Positions 25,791 through 35,900 of a stretch of 64,000 nt of DNA are shown one piece after another. The position numbers and the translations under genes were made by a program. The stretch covers positions 3,640,480 through 3,704,479 of the forward strand of contig LT629302.1 in assembly GCA_900104375.1 (NCBI GenBank), in the 5' to 3' direction. This stretch comes from Flavobacteriaceae bacterium MAR_2010_188 (lineage in GTDB: Bacteria > Bacteroidota > Bacteroidia > Flavobacteriales > Flavobacteriaceae). The notes below the pieces were generated by a model. That model did not search any database. It saw only the letters and a program-made list of their open reading frames with translations, and had not been told where the DNA came from. How positions within the stretch are numbered: the first letter of the stretch is position 1; the number at the start of each line of letters is the position of its first letter.

Positions 25791-26903
25791 GTGGTAAAGC
25801 TTCACGATCTTAATTTTAAACCGTTTATAAAGGCGAGAGATATTGATTCTACCGTTCAAAAAATGGTAGATGAAATTAGCTCGGACCTAAAGAATGTTGT
25901 TCCTGTATTTGTAGGAATCTTAAATGGTTCCTTTATGTATGTGAGCGATTTTGTAAAGAAATATCCGCATCCCTGCGAAGTTACCTTTATTAAGTTAGCC
26001 TCGTACGAAGGCGTGAAATCCACAGAAGACATTCAGCGTTTAATTGGTCTTACCCAAGACCTCACCGACAGAACGGTAGTGGTTCTAGAAGATATAATCG
26101 ACACTGGCAACACTTTGGAAGAGGTTCATAGAATTTTTGAAAATGAAAACGTAAAAGACCTAAGGATTGCTACACTTTTCTATAAGCCAGAGGCTTACAA
26201 AAAAGACTATAAATTGCATTATATAGGAATGGAAATTCCCAATAAGTTTATCGTAGGATACGGACTGGATTATAATGGGCTAGGCCGAGATTTACCTGAA
26301 ATTTACCAACTTAAATCGACTGAACATATGACCAATCTGGTACTATTTGGACCACCTGGCGCAGGAAAGGGAACTCAAGCTCAGATTTTAAAAGAACGTT
26401 ATCATTTAGTTCATATTTCTACAGGGGATGTGTTTAGATATAATATTAAAAATGAAACTGCCCTAGGTATGATGGCCAAATCCTATATGGATAAGGGTCT
26501 ACTCGTTCCGGACAAGGTCACAATCGATATGTTGAACGCCGAAGTTGAAAAAAATTCTCAGGCAAAAGGATTTATTTTTGATGGTTTTCCTCGTACTTCA
26601 GCTCAAGCTAAAGCATTAGATGAACTATTGAATTCTAAGGATTCAGAAATAAGTGCGATGATCGCTCTAGAAGTTAACGATGAAGTATTGGTTAAAAGAC
26701 TTGTAGAAAGAGGTTTAACTAGTGGAAGACCCGATGATGCGGATGAGAAAATTATAAGAAATAGGATTACAGAATATTATGCCAAGACGGCAATACTAAA
26801 GGATTACTACTCTGCCCAGAATAAATATTATGGTATTGATGGAATAGGTGATATCCAGGATATTTCTGATCGTTTGAGTAAGGTTATAGACGAGCTAGTT
26901 TAG
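25791..26903 (+). CDS. Fused hypoxanthine phosphoribosyltransferase - adenylate kinase
   Basis: One uninterrupted frame encodes two purine enzymes. Residues 1-175 are an HPRT: VVKLHDLNFKPF start, LNGSFMYVSDF, and PRPP loop EDIIDTGNT at about 100-108. This domain makes IMP/GMP from base and PRPP. From residue 180 (MTNLVLFGPPGAGKGTQ) comes a complete 190-residue adenylate kinase, with the P-loop at 187-195, GFPRTSAQAKAL, and a short lid (RGLTSGRPDDAD) without zinc cysteines. I chose GTG because an upstream TTG lies inside the -7 element and family members begin near KLHD. The internal ATG could allow separate Adk. It is divergent from purK and upstream of obg. Confidence 0.93.
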   Translation: MVKLHDLNFKPFIKARDIDSTVQKMVDEISSDLKNVVPVFVGILNGSFMYVSDFVKKYPHPCEVTFIKLASYEGVKSTEDIQRLIGLTQDLTDRTVVVLEDIIDTGNTLEEVHRIFENENVKDLRIATLFYKPEAYKKDYKLHYIGMEIPNKFIVGYGLDYNGLGRDLPEIYQLKSTEHMTNLVLFGPPGAGKGTQAQILKERYHLVHISTGDVFRYNIKNETALGMMAKSYMDKGLLVPDKVTIDMLNAEVEKNSQAKGFIFDGFPRTSAQAKALDELLNSKDSEISAMIALEVNDEVLVKRLVERGLTSGRPDDADEKIIRNRITEYYAKTAILKDYYSAQNKYYGIDGIGDIQDISDRLSKVIDELV

Positions 26904-26928
26904 TGTTTGCAAAAGTTTGAATAAGATT

Positions 26929-26950
26929 AATTCCCACCCTCGTGGGAATT
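26929..26950. repeat. Short palindrome between hpt-adk and obg
   Basis: AATTCCCAC-CCTC-GTGGGAATT, a 9-bp stem with a 4-nt loop. No U-run follows on the plus strand, so it is a poor terminator. It may be a REP-like palindrome or mRNA processing hairpin in the 80-bp gap. Confidence 0.5.
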
Positions 26951-26983
26951 TCGATTTATAAATCACATTAGGATTGAAAGATT

Positions 26984-27982
26984 ATGACTGAAGGAAATTT
27001 TGTTGATTATGTTAAAATGTTCGTTGCTTCTGGTAACGGAGGTAAAGGTTCTGCACATCTACACCGCGAAAAGTTTGTTGAAAAAGGCGGCCCAGATGGC
27101 GGAGACGGTGGGCGAGGCGGCCACATTATCATAAAAGGTAATTCTAACCTTTGGACTCTTTTTCATCATAAATTTAGAAAACACGTTAAAGCAGGTCACG
27201 GCGAACACGGAAGTGGGGGTAGAAGTTCTGGTGCAGACGGTCAGGATTATTACGTCGAAGTGCCTTTAGGAACCGTGGTAAAAGATACTGAAACCGATGA
27301 AATTTTATTTGAAATAACTGAGGACGGGGAAGAGAAAATTGTGGTTGAAGGAGGTATGGGTGGCCGTGGTAACTGGCACTTTAAAACTTCTACCAATCAA
27401 ACTCCAAGGTACGCCCAACCCGGAATTCCTTCAGAAGAAAGAACGATTACCTTAGAACTTAAAGTATTAGCAGATGTTGGCCTAGTAGGTTTTCCTAATG
27501 CTGGTAAATCTACCCTATTATCAGTTTTAACATCAGCAAAACCTAAGATAGCGGATTATGAATTTACGACCTTAAAACCAAATTTAGGTATTGTAGAATA
27601 TCGCGATTTACAGACTTTTATTATGGCCGATATTCCGGGAATCATAGAAGGAGCGGCAGAAGGACGAGGATTGGGTCATTATTTTCTTAGACATATAGAA
27701 CGTAATTCGGTGCTATTATTTCTTATTCCGGCAGACGCTAAGGATATTGGAGAACAATATCAAATTCTTTTGGATGAATTAAGGAGGTACAATCCGGAAA
27801 TGCTAGACAAGGAACGTTTTATCGCGATATCTAAGTCAGATATGCTAGACGCAGAGCTTCAGGCAGAACTTAAAGTAGAGTTAGATAAAACCCTTCCGAT
27901 TGATTATATGTTTATTTCGTCAGTAGCTCAAAAAGGCCTTACAGAATTAAAAGATAAGCTTTGGAAGATGCTTAACGATTAA
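26984..27982 (+). CDS. obg: GTPase Obg (CgtA), short form
   Basis: Essential GTPase in large-subunit assembly and stress signalling. The 332 residues have the glycine-rich Obg domain first ([39 protein letters not shown]). The G domain follows: G1 GFPNAGKS, G2 [12 protein letters not shown]3 DIPGIIEGA and G4-like SKSD. The C-terminal OCT domain of many Obg proteins is absent, the normal short form. Likely co-transcribed with hpt-adk, 80 bp upstream, across a palindrome. Confidence 0.96.
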   Translation: MTEGNFVDYVKMFVASGNGGKGSAHLHREKFVEKGGPDGGDGGRGGHIIIKGNSNLWTLFHHKFRKHVKAGHGEHGSGGRSSGADGQDYYVEVPLGTVVKDTETDEILFEITEDGEEKIVVEGGMGGRGNWHFKTSTNQTPRYAQPGIPSEERTITLELKVLADVGLVGFPNAGKSTLLSVLTSAKPKIADYEFTTLKPNLGIVEYRDLQTFIMADIPGIIEGAAEGRGLGHYFLRHIERNSVLLFLIPADAKDIGEQYQILLDELRRYNPEMLDKERFIAISKSDMLDAELQAELKVELDKTLPIDYMFISSVAQKGLTELKDKLWKMLND

Positions 27983-28076
27983 TTGAATATTTACATAATT
28001 ATAGATTGAAAAACTTTTGTTATTCGATTCTAGAAAGCATTGATTTATGTAGTTGGGATTTTATTATTAATAACAT

Positions 28077-28289
28077 GATGCACAACCCGAGCATTTCTCT
28101 TCGATTTTCGATAGTCTATGGTGGGCTATAATTACACTTACTACGGTGGATTATGGAGATGTTTACCCGATAACCGTTGGCGGTAAAATTTTCACCTTTG
28201 TAATTTTGATGATGGGCCTCGGAATTGATGCGGTTCCAACTGGAATTATCTCATCTGCCCTTACTCATTCTTTTAAAGAGGAAAATTGA
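28077..28289 (+). pseudogene. Potassium channel C-terminal fossil with mutated filter
   Basis: The 482 bp between obg and the DUF4136 gene have no intact gene, but 70 plus-strand codons read DAQPEHFSSIFDSLWWAIIT, then LTTVDYGDVYPITVGGKIFT, then GLGIDAVPTGIISSALT and a stop. This is the pore helix, filter and inner helix of a voltage-gated-type K+ channel. The filter should read TVGYGD; here the first Gly is Asp (TVDYGD), which should kill K+ selectivity. Upstream, the frame is closed by TAA codons and no voltage-sensor sequence remains. I infer a decayed gene. Nothing else was seen in 28290-28465. Confidence 0.8.
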
Positions 28290-28465
28290 AACTAAGCATT
28301 ATATAAAAAGGGATAGGGATTAGATTTTCATATTATCTCTAATTATTTCGTCCTAAAAATAAAGTGTTCTACAAGAAACTCAATAACCAAAAAAATAGTT
28401 AAACTCTAGACTACATCAACATTCTTCGCTTTTATTTTCCCTAACTTCGTAAGAAAATAAAGGCC

Positions 28466-28990
28466 ATGAAAAGATTTTCGACCCTGTTAATTCTGCTTTT
28501 GATTATCTCTTGTGCTCCGGTAAGGGTTAATTATGACTATGAAAGCGGAACAGATTTCTCGTCTTATAAGACCTATAACTATTACGGAGAACTTCAAACC
28601 GGAATGAATGAATTAGACAATAAAAGACTGATGAACGCGCTAAATGCGAACCTCCAATCTAAAGGTCTAACCATCTCTGAAACCCCAGATTTTTACATCG
28701 ATATCAAAAGTGAATCTTACCAAGATTTTAATAATGGGAATAATGTTGGTGTTGGCGTAGGTGGCGGCGGTAGAAGTATGGGTGGTGGTGTTTCGGTCGG
28801 TATTCCTCTTGGGGGCTCTAAATTAAATAGAAGACTCATCATCGATTTTAGGGACGAAAAGGGTAAAGGTCTTTTTTGGCAAGCGATAAGCGAAAGCAGT
28901 TATAACCAAAATGCCTCACCAGAACAAAGAGAACAAGATTTTAAGGCGATTGCTGATAAAGTGTTATCAGAATATCCGCCAACTAAATAA
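28466..28990 (+). CDS. DUF4136 domain lipoprotein
   Basis: The 174-residue protein starts with a lipoprotein signal (LLILLLIISC|A). The DUF4136 pattern follows: VNYDYESGTDFSSYKTYNYY, DNKRLMNALNANLQSKGL, DFYIDIKSES, and a closing SPEQREQDFKAIADKVLSEYPP. A glycine-rich stretch (NNVGVGVGGGGRSMGGG) sits in the middle, as in other family members. DUF4136 proteins are outer-envelope lipoproteins of unknown role. It is 21 bp upstream of the SDR gene and probably co-transcribed with it. A TAACTTCG near-match to the -7 element lies about 17 bp before the start. Confidence 0.85.
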   Translation: MKRFSTLLILLLIISCAPVRVNYDYESGTDFSSYKTYNYYGELQTGMNELDNKRLMNALNANLQSKGLTISETPDFYIDIKSESYQDFNNGNNVGVGVGGGGRSMGGGVSVGIPLGGSKLNRRLIIDFRDEKGKGLFWQAISESSYNQNASPEQREQDFKAIADKVLSEYPPTK

Positions 28991-29011
28991 TCAGATTAAT
29001 ACAAACATAAC

Positions 29012-29737
29012 ATGAAAGATTTACAACATAAGGTTGCACTTATTACAGGTGGTACCAAGGGAATAGGATATGGTATTGCAGAAAGCCTGATGAAAATGGG
29101 GATCAACGTAGCGATTACTTCTAGAGACAAAAAATCTGCGGAAAAAACTGCAAGTAGCTTGGGGACCAGAATTGATGGTCATGCTAAGGCTCTGGGTCTA
29201 CAAGCGGATGTTAGGGATTATGAAAGTCAACAAGAAGCGGTTAAGCAGGTAATTAAAGAGTTCGGACAATTAGATATTGTTATAGCTAATGCCGGAGTGG
29301 GTCATTTTGGTAGTGTTGAAGAATTAACCATAGATCAGTGGAGCGAAATCATAGATACCAATCTTACCGGTGCATTTTATACAATCAAGGCTAGTGTTGA
29401 AGAACTTAAAAAAACACAAGGCTATTATATCACTATTTCAAGTTTGGCAGGTACCAACTTCTTTGCTGGAGGTGCCGCATATAATGCTAGTAAGTTTGGG
29501 GTTACAGGATTTACTCAAGCAGTAATGTTAGATTTAAGACAAGCGGGAATTAAAGTAAGTACCATTATGCCAGGTTCGGTTTCCACTCATTTTGATGGTA
29601 ACGAACCTAGCGAAAAAGGCGATTGGAAAATTCAACCAGAGGATATTGGTGAATTAGTTGTCGATTTACTAAAAATGAATCCAAGAACTTTACCGAGTAA
29701 GATTGAAGTTAGACCTTCCATGCCGCCAAGCAAATAG
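29012..29737 (+). CDS. Short-chain dehydrogenase/reductase (SDR)
   Basis: Classical SDR of 241 residues. It has the NAD(P) motif TGGTKGIGYGIAES, a basic residue after strand 2 (TSRDKKSAEK) that suggests NADP, and NAG in VIANAGVGHFG. The catalytic Ser is in ISSLAG and the YxxxK is in YNASKFGVTGF. The tail MPGSVSTHFDGNEPSEKGDW resembles 3-oxoacyl-ACP reductase-like enzymes. The substrate cannot be told from sequence. It sits downstream of the DUF4136 lipoprotein. Its 3' spacer is entirely heptad repeat DNA running to the macroglobulin gene's stop. Confidence 0.9.
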   Translation: MKDLQHKVALITGGTKGIGYGIAESLMKMGINVAITSRDKKSAEKTASSLGTRIDGHAKALGLQADVRDYESQQEAVKQVIKEFGQLDIVIANAGVGHFGSVEELTIDQWSEIIDTNLTGAFYTIKASVEELKKTQGYYITISSLAGTNFFAGGAAYNASKFGVTGFTQAVMLDLRQAGIKVSTIMPGSVSTHFDGNEPSEKGDWKIQPEDIGELVVDLLKMNPRTLPSKIEVRPSMPPSK

Positions 29738-29746
29738 ATTTTGGTA

Positions 29747-29991
29747 ATTAGTACAAAGTATTAAGTATTAAGACTTCCGATAAAGGATTTTAGACATTAG
29801 AAGTTAGATTTTAGAATGGTTTATGTATCCTCTAACTTCTAACTTCTAACTTCTAACTTCTAACTTCTAACTTCTAACTTCTAACTTCTAACTCCTAACT
29901 CCTAACTCCTAACTCCTAACTCCTAACTTTTAACTCCTAACTCCTAACTCCTAACTTCTAGAATCTAGCATCTAGCATCTAGCCTCTAAAA
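29747..29991. repeat. Heptad-phased degenerate tandem array (35 units)
   Basis: The whole spacer between two convergent genes can be cut into 35 consecutive 7-nt units without losing phase. The left 12 units are diverged (for example TTAAGTA, TTAAGAC, ATTAGAA, GTTAGAT). Then come 9 copies of TCTAACT, 9 of the CCTAACT/TTTAACT type (29894-29956), and TCTAGAA, TCTAGCA, TCTAGCA, TCTAGCC, TCTAAAA. Left units such as AGTTAGA are the reverse complement of TCTAACT, so a transcript could fold back on itself. The array ends exactly at the stop codon of the macroglobulin gene. No spacers or long direct repeats, so not CRISPR. Confidence 0.9.
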
Positions 29992-32900
29992 CTACTTCAT
30001 CACCTTAATCCTTACTCCTTCGCTATGACTGCTGAATTCTGGCGCGTACATACTTTGTATGGTCGTGATGCCATTGCTCATATTACCAGCATTATTTACC
30101 CGTAAATCATATTCAAAAACATAAACACCTTTTGGCAGATAATCAAAAAAGAAATTGGTTGAAGCATCCTTAGTGCTTTGATAATATCCAAGACCATCTT
30201 GATACTGATAAGAACTAATAACATCTATTGGTTCTAGACCAGAAGCTCTCATATTTTGCATATGGATGTATTCCATAACTCGGTCAACCTTTAATTCTAT
30301 CCGAACTCGGACTAAATCACCAACTTTTAATCCTGTGGAATTATCAATTTGTGTGATAACTTCCCCGGTATCAGAATAAGTTCTTTTGAATAATTTCTTA
30401 GTCAGTTGTAAAGGAGTCTCGGCCGAGGTGATTTTGTCCAAGTCCTCAAAATATTGCCAATACATACTAGCCCAAGCAATACCTTCTCCTTTTTTGGTCA
30501 TTTTTACAGTCGCCATCTCTTTGGTAATTTCCTCAGAATTCCATGACGTTTTAAAGTAACCTGTGCCAGCTTCAAATTGAACACCATCAATTGTTTTTGG
30601 ATCAATGGTTTTTCCGCCTAACTCAATATCTACCGATTCGGTTACCGAAAGCCAATCGCTTCCACTTAATAAAAGAGCGTAAGTCGCGTCAGATGTAGCT
30701 TTGGTGGTTTTCCAGCTGTTGGTTTGCTTGTTCTTTAAAAGCCAAATTTTAAGGTTATCGACCGTGGTTACATCATTTCCGATTTCGGAAAAAGCTTCAA
30801 TCATTAAAGATTGCGTTTCTATGGGCGCCTGATACCAAAACCACGAATTTGTGTTTTCTTTCCAGTACATTCCAAGCTCTTCATTGTTAACGCTGTTCTC
30901 TTTTAAAGATTTCAATATCGAATTAGCCGTGCTAACATCATTATTCCTAAATGATATTAAAGCCATCAGCCCTTTGGAATAAAGACTTTTCGAAAGCCAA
31001 TATTTTTTGATTTGTCCATTATAGTTGGTCATCACTTCATTAAGTTCTTCCGACTTTTCAAACTGTGGAAAAAAACTGCGCATATACAAATAATGGATTT
31101 GGCTATAGCTAAGGTGGTCGGTGGTTAAATCAACTTTCTTCTCGTATTTGGATAAATCTTTGTATTCTTCAAGAAATTCTTGATCTAAATATTGCAGTGC
31201 TTTAGATACCATTTGGTTTGTGACCGTAGAAGATGGTTTTGCCTTCAATTTATCAAGGTGGCCAAAGCCTGTTACAATGTGCTGGGTAATAAATCTATTC
31301 GACATTCCGCCATTAAACCAAGCCCAAGCACCATTATCTAGCTGTGCATTTTGAAGTTTCAACTCTGCATTTGTAAGCTCATCGCTCATTTTATTAATAT
31401 TGAACAACAGTCCGATGCGTTTTTTCTGTTCAGTCTCATCTGCTGCATCACGAACCCACGGAGTTTGTTCAATCAGGATTGATTTAAGTTCTTCATTTTT
31501 TTCAAGATTAGAAATCAACACATCTGCTGAAGCCCATTGGTCAAAAACTTCCTTAATTCTAGGGTTGCTGTTCGCAATATGGCTAGCCAATGAATTTGCG
31601 TAAATTCTTGAGAATATCTGTTCGTTGCAATCGTAGGGATATTCCATTAAATACGGCAAGGATTGCACCGCATACCAGGCCGGATTTGAAGTAACTTCAA
31701 GCGTTAATTTATGATTGGTTAAAGTTGAAGACGTATTATTTTTTAACTTATCTAAGGTAAAAGTTCTACTCTCGTTACTCTTAACCCACATAGGAAGGGT
31801 TTCGGTAACGAGTTTTCTTTTCGTTAAAACTGGAAGTGCATTTTGTTCACCATCACTGAATTCTCCAGCTTTGGCAATAATTTTATATTGCACAGCTTGA
31901 AGCGATTTAGGAACGGTCAGAGTCCAAGATACTTCAGAATTAGAAAATTGGTCAACCGAGAAATTCCGTACCTCACTACCGCTGGTTAAATCAAGTATTT
32001 GATTTGTAATGTCGTTACCCGTAAATGGATCCGTCAGGATTAATGTGGCATCTCCAGAAAGATTTTTATCAGAAAGATTACTGATTTTAGAGCTGATAAC
32101 AATCTCGTCTCCTTCCCTTAAAAATCTTGGAGCATTTGGTATTACCATCAACTCTTTTTGGGTTACGGTTTGTAGGGTGGTAACCTTAGACTCAAGATTT
32201 TTAGTGTGGGCCAACAGTTGTAATTTCCAACTTGTTAGTGCCTCTGGGGTCTTAAATGAAAAACTAATATTTCCTTCGCTATCGGTTTTTAAGTGTGGAA
32301 AGAAGAATGCGGTTTCTTCAAGGTTTTTACGGATAGAAATGTTTTCGAATGAAGTCTTAGTCTTATTTTTATTATCTGAGGAAATATTTTCTTCCTCGCG
32401 ATTATCGTAATTCTTATTCATTGCGTCGTCTCCGATATTTACGCCGCTAACCTTACCTGATAATGCCATAACTACATCTTCTTCTAAAGATTCAGGAGCT
32501 TGCACCGCTTGAGTAGACATACCACGAATTTTAATATCATCATCCCTAAAATTACCAAAGTTGAAACCAAACCAGTTCAACTCATCATATTCTAATTGTG
32601 GATAAGCCATTGCATTAAGTCCTTCATCAATAATCCTAAAATACTGAGTGCCGAATGAACGATTTGCGGATCTAGTATTATAAGTAAAATAGGATTGTTT
32701 ATTTAACGGATCAAAAGACCATTGATGCTCCCGAAACTGATCTAACGATAAATCGTACATACTAGCCAAAAGCTCTGAAGAAACTTCTTCATCTTTCGGC
32801 CCTTTTATTTTAAATTCCCAAGTTTCATCAATACCCGGTTCAAGCTTGTCCCGAAATGTCATGGTCTCAATTTTTAAGTCCGAATTAGGATATGGCACAG

Positions 32901-35900
32901 AAATGACCATCGAACCAGATTCATAATAATTCATATAAGCGTAACTGTACAAAATCGCAAAGCCTCCTAAATCATTCTTTTCGACAGGAATCGTTATGGT
33001 TTTTTTCTCATCCTTCAAATTGACGATGTGGGTCTCTACTTTTTTATGGTCTTTTTCTACATCAATCGTCACCACAAGATTTTCGGCAGCTGAACCAATA
33101 GTTATCTCAATTTTATCGTTTATGTTGTAATCATCCTTATCTAAAGCTATTTTTAATAATTGATTGTCTGCTATTTTCTTGTCATTGCTGCCAATTAGAT
33201 AAAAGCGTTTTTCATCTTTTACTAACTGACCGTAAGAATCCTCAGTTTCGGCTACCGTAACATATAGTCCGGATTCCCACTTCTCAAGATTTTTAAGAAT
33301 AATTGCGGTAGAATCATTGGAGATGAATTTCTCTGAAAACACAAGTTCTGCTTTTTCCCAGTTTTCAGGTTTATCTTCATCGGAATAGGCTTCATAAGGG
33401 AACAGTTTTTTAAATTCCTCTTTAGTCAATGACTTATAATCTGGGGCCTCCCAAGGTCTAACTCTCAAAACAGACTCAGGTGCGATTAATTTATAAATCT
33501 TTAAAGTTCCGGTAGACTTAACCTTTTCGCCATTTAAATTTTCAGTCTGTACAATGATTTTCTGGTCTTTCTTAGACTTTTGCCACTGCTCATCCATAAT
33601 AATCTTTACTAAAGTAGTATGGTATCCCACGTTTACGATGGTCGTTGCAGTGCGAGTTTCGCCGTTAATGTCGGTTACTTCTGCGGTAACTTCATAATTA
33701 AAAATCGGAAGGTTTTTCTTGTCCACACTTTCGTCGGGAATGGCTTTAAATTCGATTTCAAAATTACCTTCAGAATCCGTGGTGGTTTCTCCTCTAGTGA
33801 TTTCTTGAGGCTCACTGTTATAAGCGGGTCTCGACCAATAATACCAGATTGGGAGCTGCACTTTTCGGTGAACCCGGTATACCACTTTTGCGTCGGTTAT
33901 GGCGCTGCCCGCGTAAGAAAGTGCGTTACCGTGCATGGTTACTGAATCATTAACCTGAACGGTTTGCTCGTTTGGCTTAAATTCTGCCTTAAATTTTGGA
34001 CGTTTATATTCTTCAACTGAAAAAAATGTTTCAGCCGTAATCAATTTGTTTTCGCCCTTAATCTCAATGTAATACTGTCCGGTTAAACCGTTGTTTGGGA
34101 GAATAAATTCACCCGAAACAGAACCGAATTCATTTGTCTTTAGTTCCAGATTCTTCACCTCTTGATTTTTAACATCGTGCAGTATAGCATGCAGAATTTC
34201 GTTTGGCAGAACTTCAGATTTATGATTTATAGTTTTAAATGCAATCGCCTTGAAATAAACGAATTGTCCGGGACGATATATACTTCTATCTGTAAATATT
34301 GATGTGGCAAATTGTTCTGATTCTGGTTGAGAAGAATTATTATCCCGGTATATATAAAGGTTGTCAAAGTAGGCCTTCTGTTTATCCTTACTAACCAAAA
34401 TCTTGATGTTTCTTAGAACTTCAGAAGATTTTTCAACTAAGAATTGACCTTTTTTATCGGTGGAATAGGATTTATTTTGAAATTGTTGATTTCCATTAAT
34501 TTGGTAGGAAAAAGCAATGTTAGCGTCGACAATTGGCTCTCCGCTTAATCTGTTTATAATTTGAAAAATATAATTTTCATCTTCATTTTTCTCCACTAAG
34601 GCAAAATCCGTTACCTGTATAGATTGAAATGCGAATATGGATTTTTCGTCATCAGTATCAGCTTTGAAAATATAATGTCCATTTTCCAAACCAGGGATGA
34701 CAATTTCAGTAGTATGTTCTTTGTAATCTAGTTCGTTGGTAAGCTTATAATCTATGGTCTTTAAAATATCTAATTTCCTAAAAAACGATTCTTGCTGATC
34801 TGTCCTATATTTTGAATCTAATTCTCTTAGCTGTTCATTGGTCACCTTATAAATCTGAATAGAAATTTCGTTGAGGTTCTTATGTTTTACCAGTAATTTT
34901 GAAGGTTTATCAATTGGTAAAAAGTCCTCGCTCAAAATCATTAATGTGCTTTTTTCAATGGTCGATTTTAAGACTTCACATTTTTGGGCGGCCAAACTTT
35001 TAGGAAATCGCTTTATTACAGAATTGCAGATAGTTACCGCTTCTTTAGGATTGTAATCCTCAGAACCTTCAATGTAAAATTTAGCAAGTTCAAAATCGTA
35101 GAGTCCTGAAAATTCTGAAGAAGAAAATTTTTGGGATGATTCTTTAAGCACATTTATAAAGACTTCGTCCTTATTCAGAATTGTTGAATTATTTTTCACG
35201 AATAACAAACGATCAATGTCGGCGTCTATCAGGGCAGGGATATTATTCTCGTCAAAATGAAACTTTATCAACTCTTGAAATATCATCAAAGTTTTTAGTT
35301 TGGATGATGACGAGTCTGCAGAAATAATTTTAACGTCCTTAAAAACTTCAGCTTTTTCTAAGTATTTCTGCTCATCGATGATAAATTTATTCGCTGGCTT
35401 TGTAATCGAATTTTCATCGGTTTCATAAAAAGTCAAGGCGTTATGGGCTAGCAAATCAAATAACGTTGGTCTAAATTCCTTTGATGCTTTTCCTTCGATG
35501 AGCAAATCGGAAAATGCTTCAACTTTTGTCTGTTTTAATAGGTCTGAATTTTTTAGGGAATTTTGAAAATGTATCTCGATTTCGCTAAAAAGCGTTTCTA
35601 AATCCCAAGTTCTAAAGTCAGTAGAATCAACTTTAGATGTAGTTTTAGTACGATTATAAAATTTATAGCGGTTCTGTTGAAAATATTGCCAGTAAATCGT
35701 TGCCAAATAACTTTCTAAAACATTTTTAGTTGGGCTATCTGCTTTTTTTATTTGCGATTTAAAATCGCTAATAATCTTTAATTGAGAATCTTCTTCAATG
35801 ATTTGGGCATACTTACTTTTGTAAAGCAAAATCTTTATTTGCTGCGGTTCATTTTTATCAGTTTTCGCCAGTTTTTCAATTTCCGTCAGTTTTTCTAAAG

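Noticed and set aside
26929-26950. Terminator or riboswitch between hpt-adk and obg
   Set aside because: A single 9-bp palindrome without a U-run or further structure; kept only as a repeat.
29747-29991. CRISPR array
   Set aside because: Units are 7 nt, contiguous and without unique spacers, and no cas gene is present.
32009-32410. 133-codon plus-strand frame inside the macroglobulin gene
   Set aside because: Antisense shadow of a clear 2011-residue gene; no signal, motif or upstream element.
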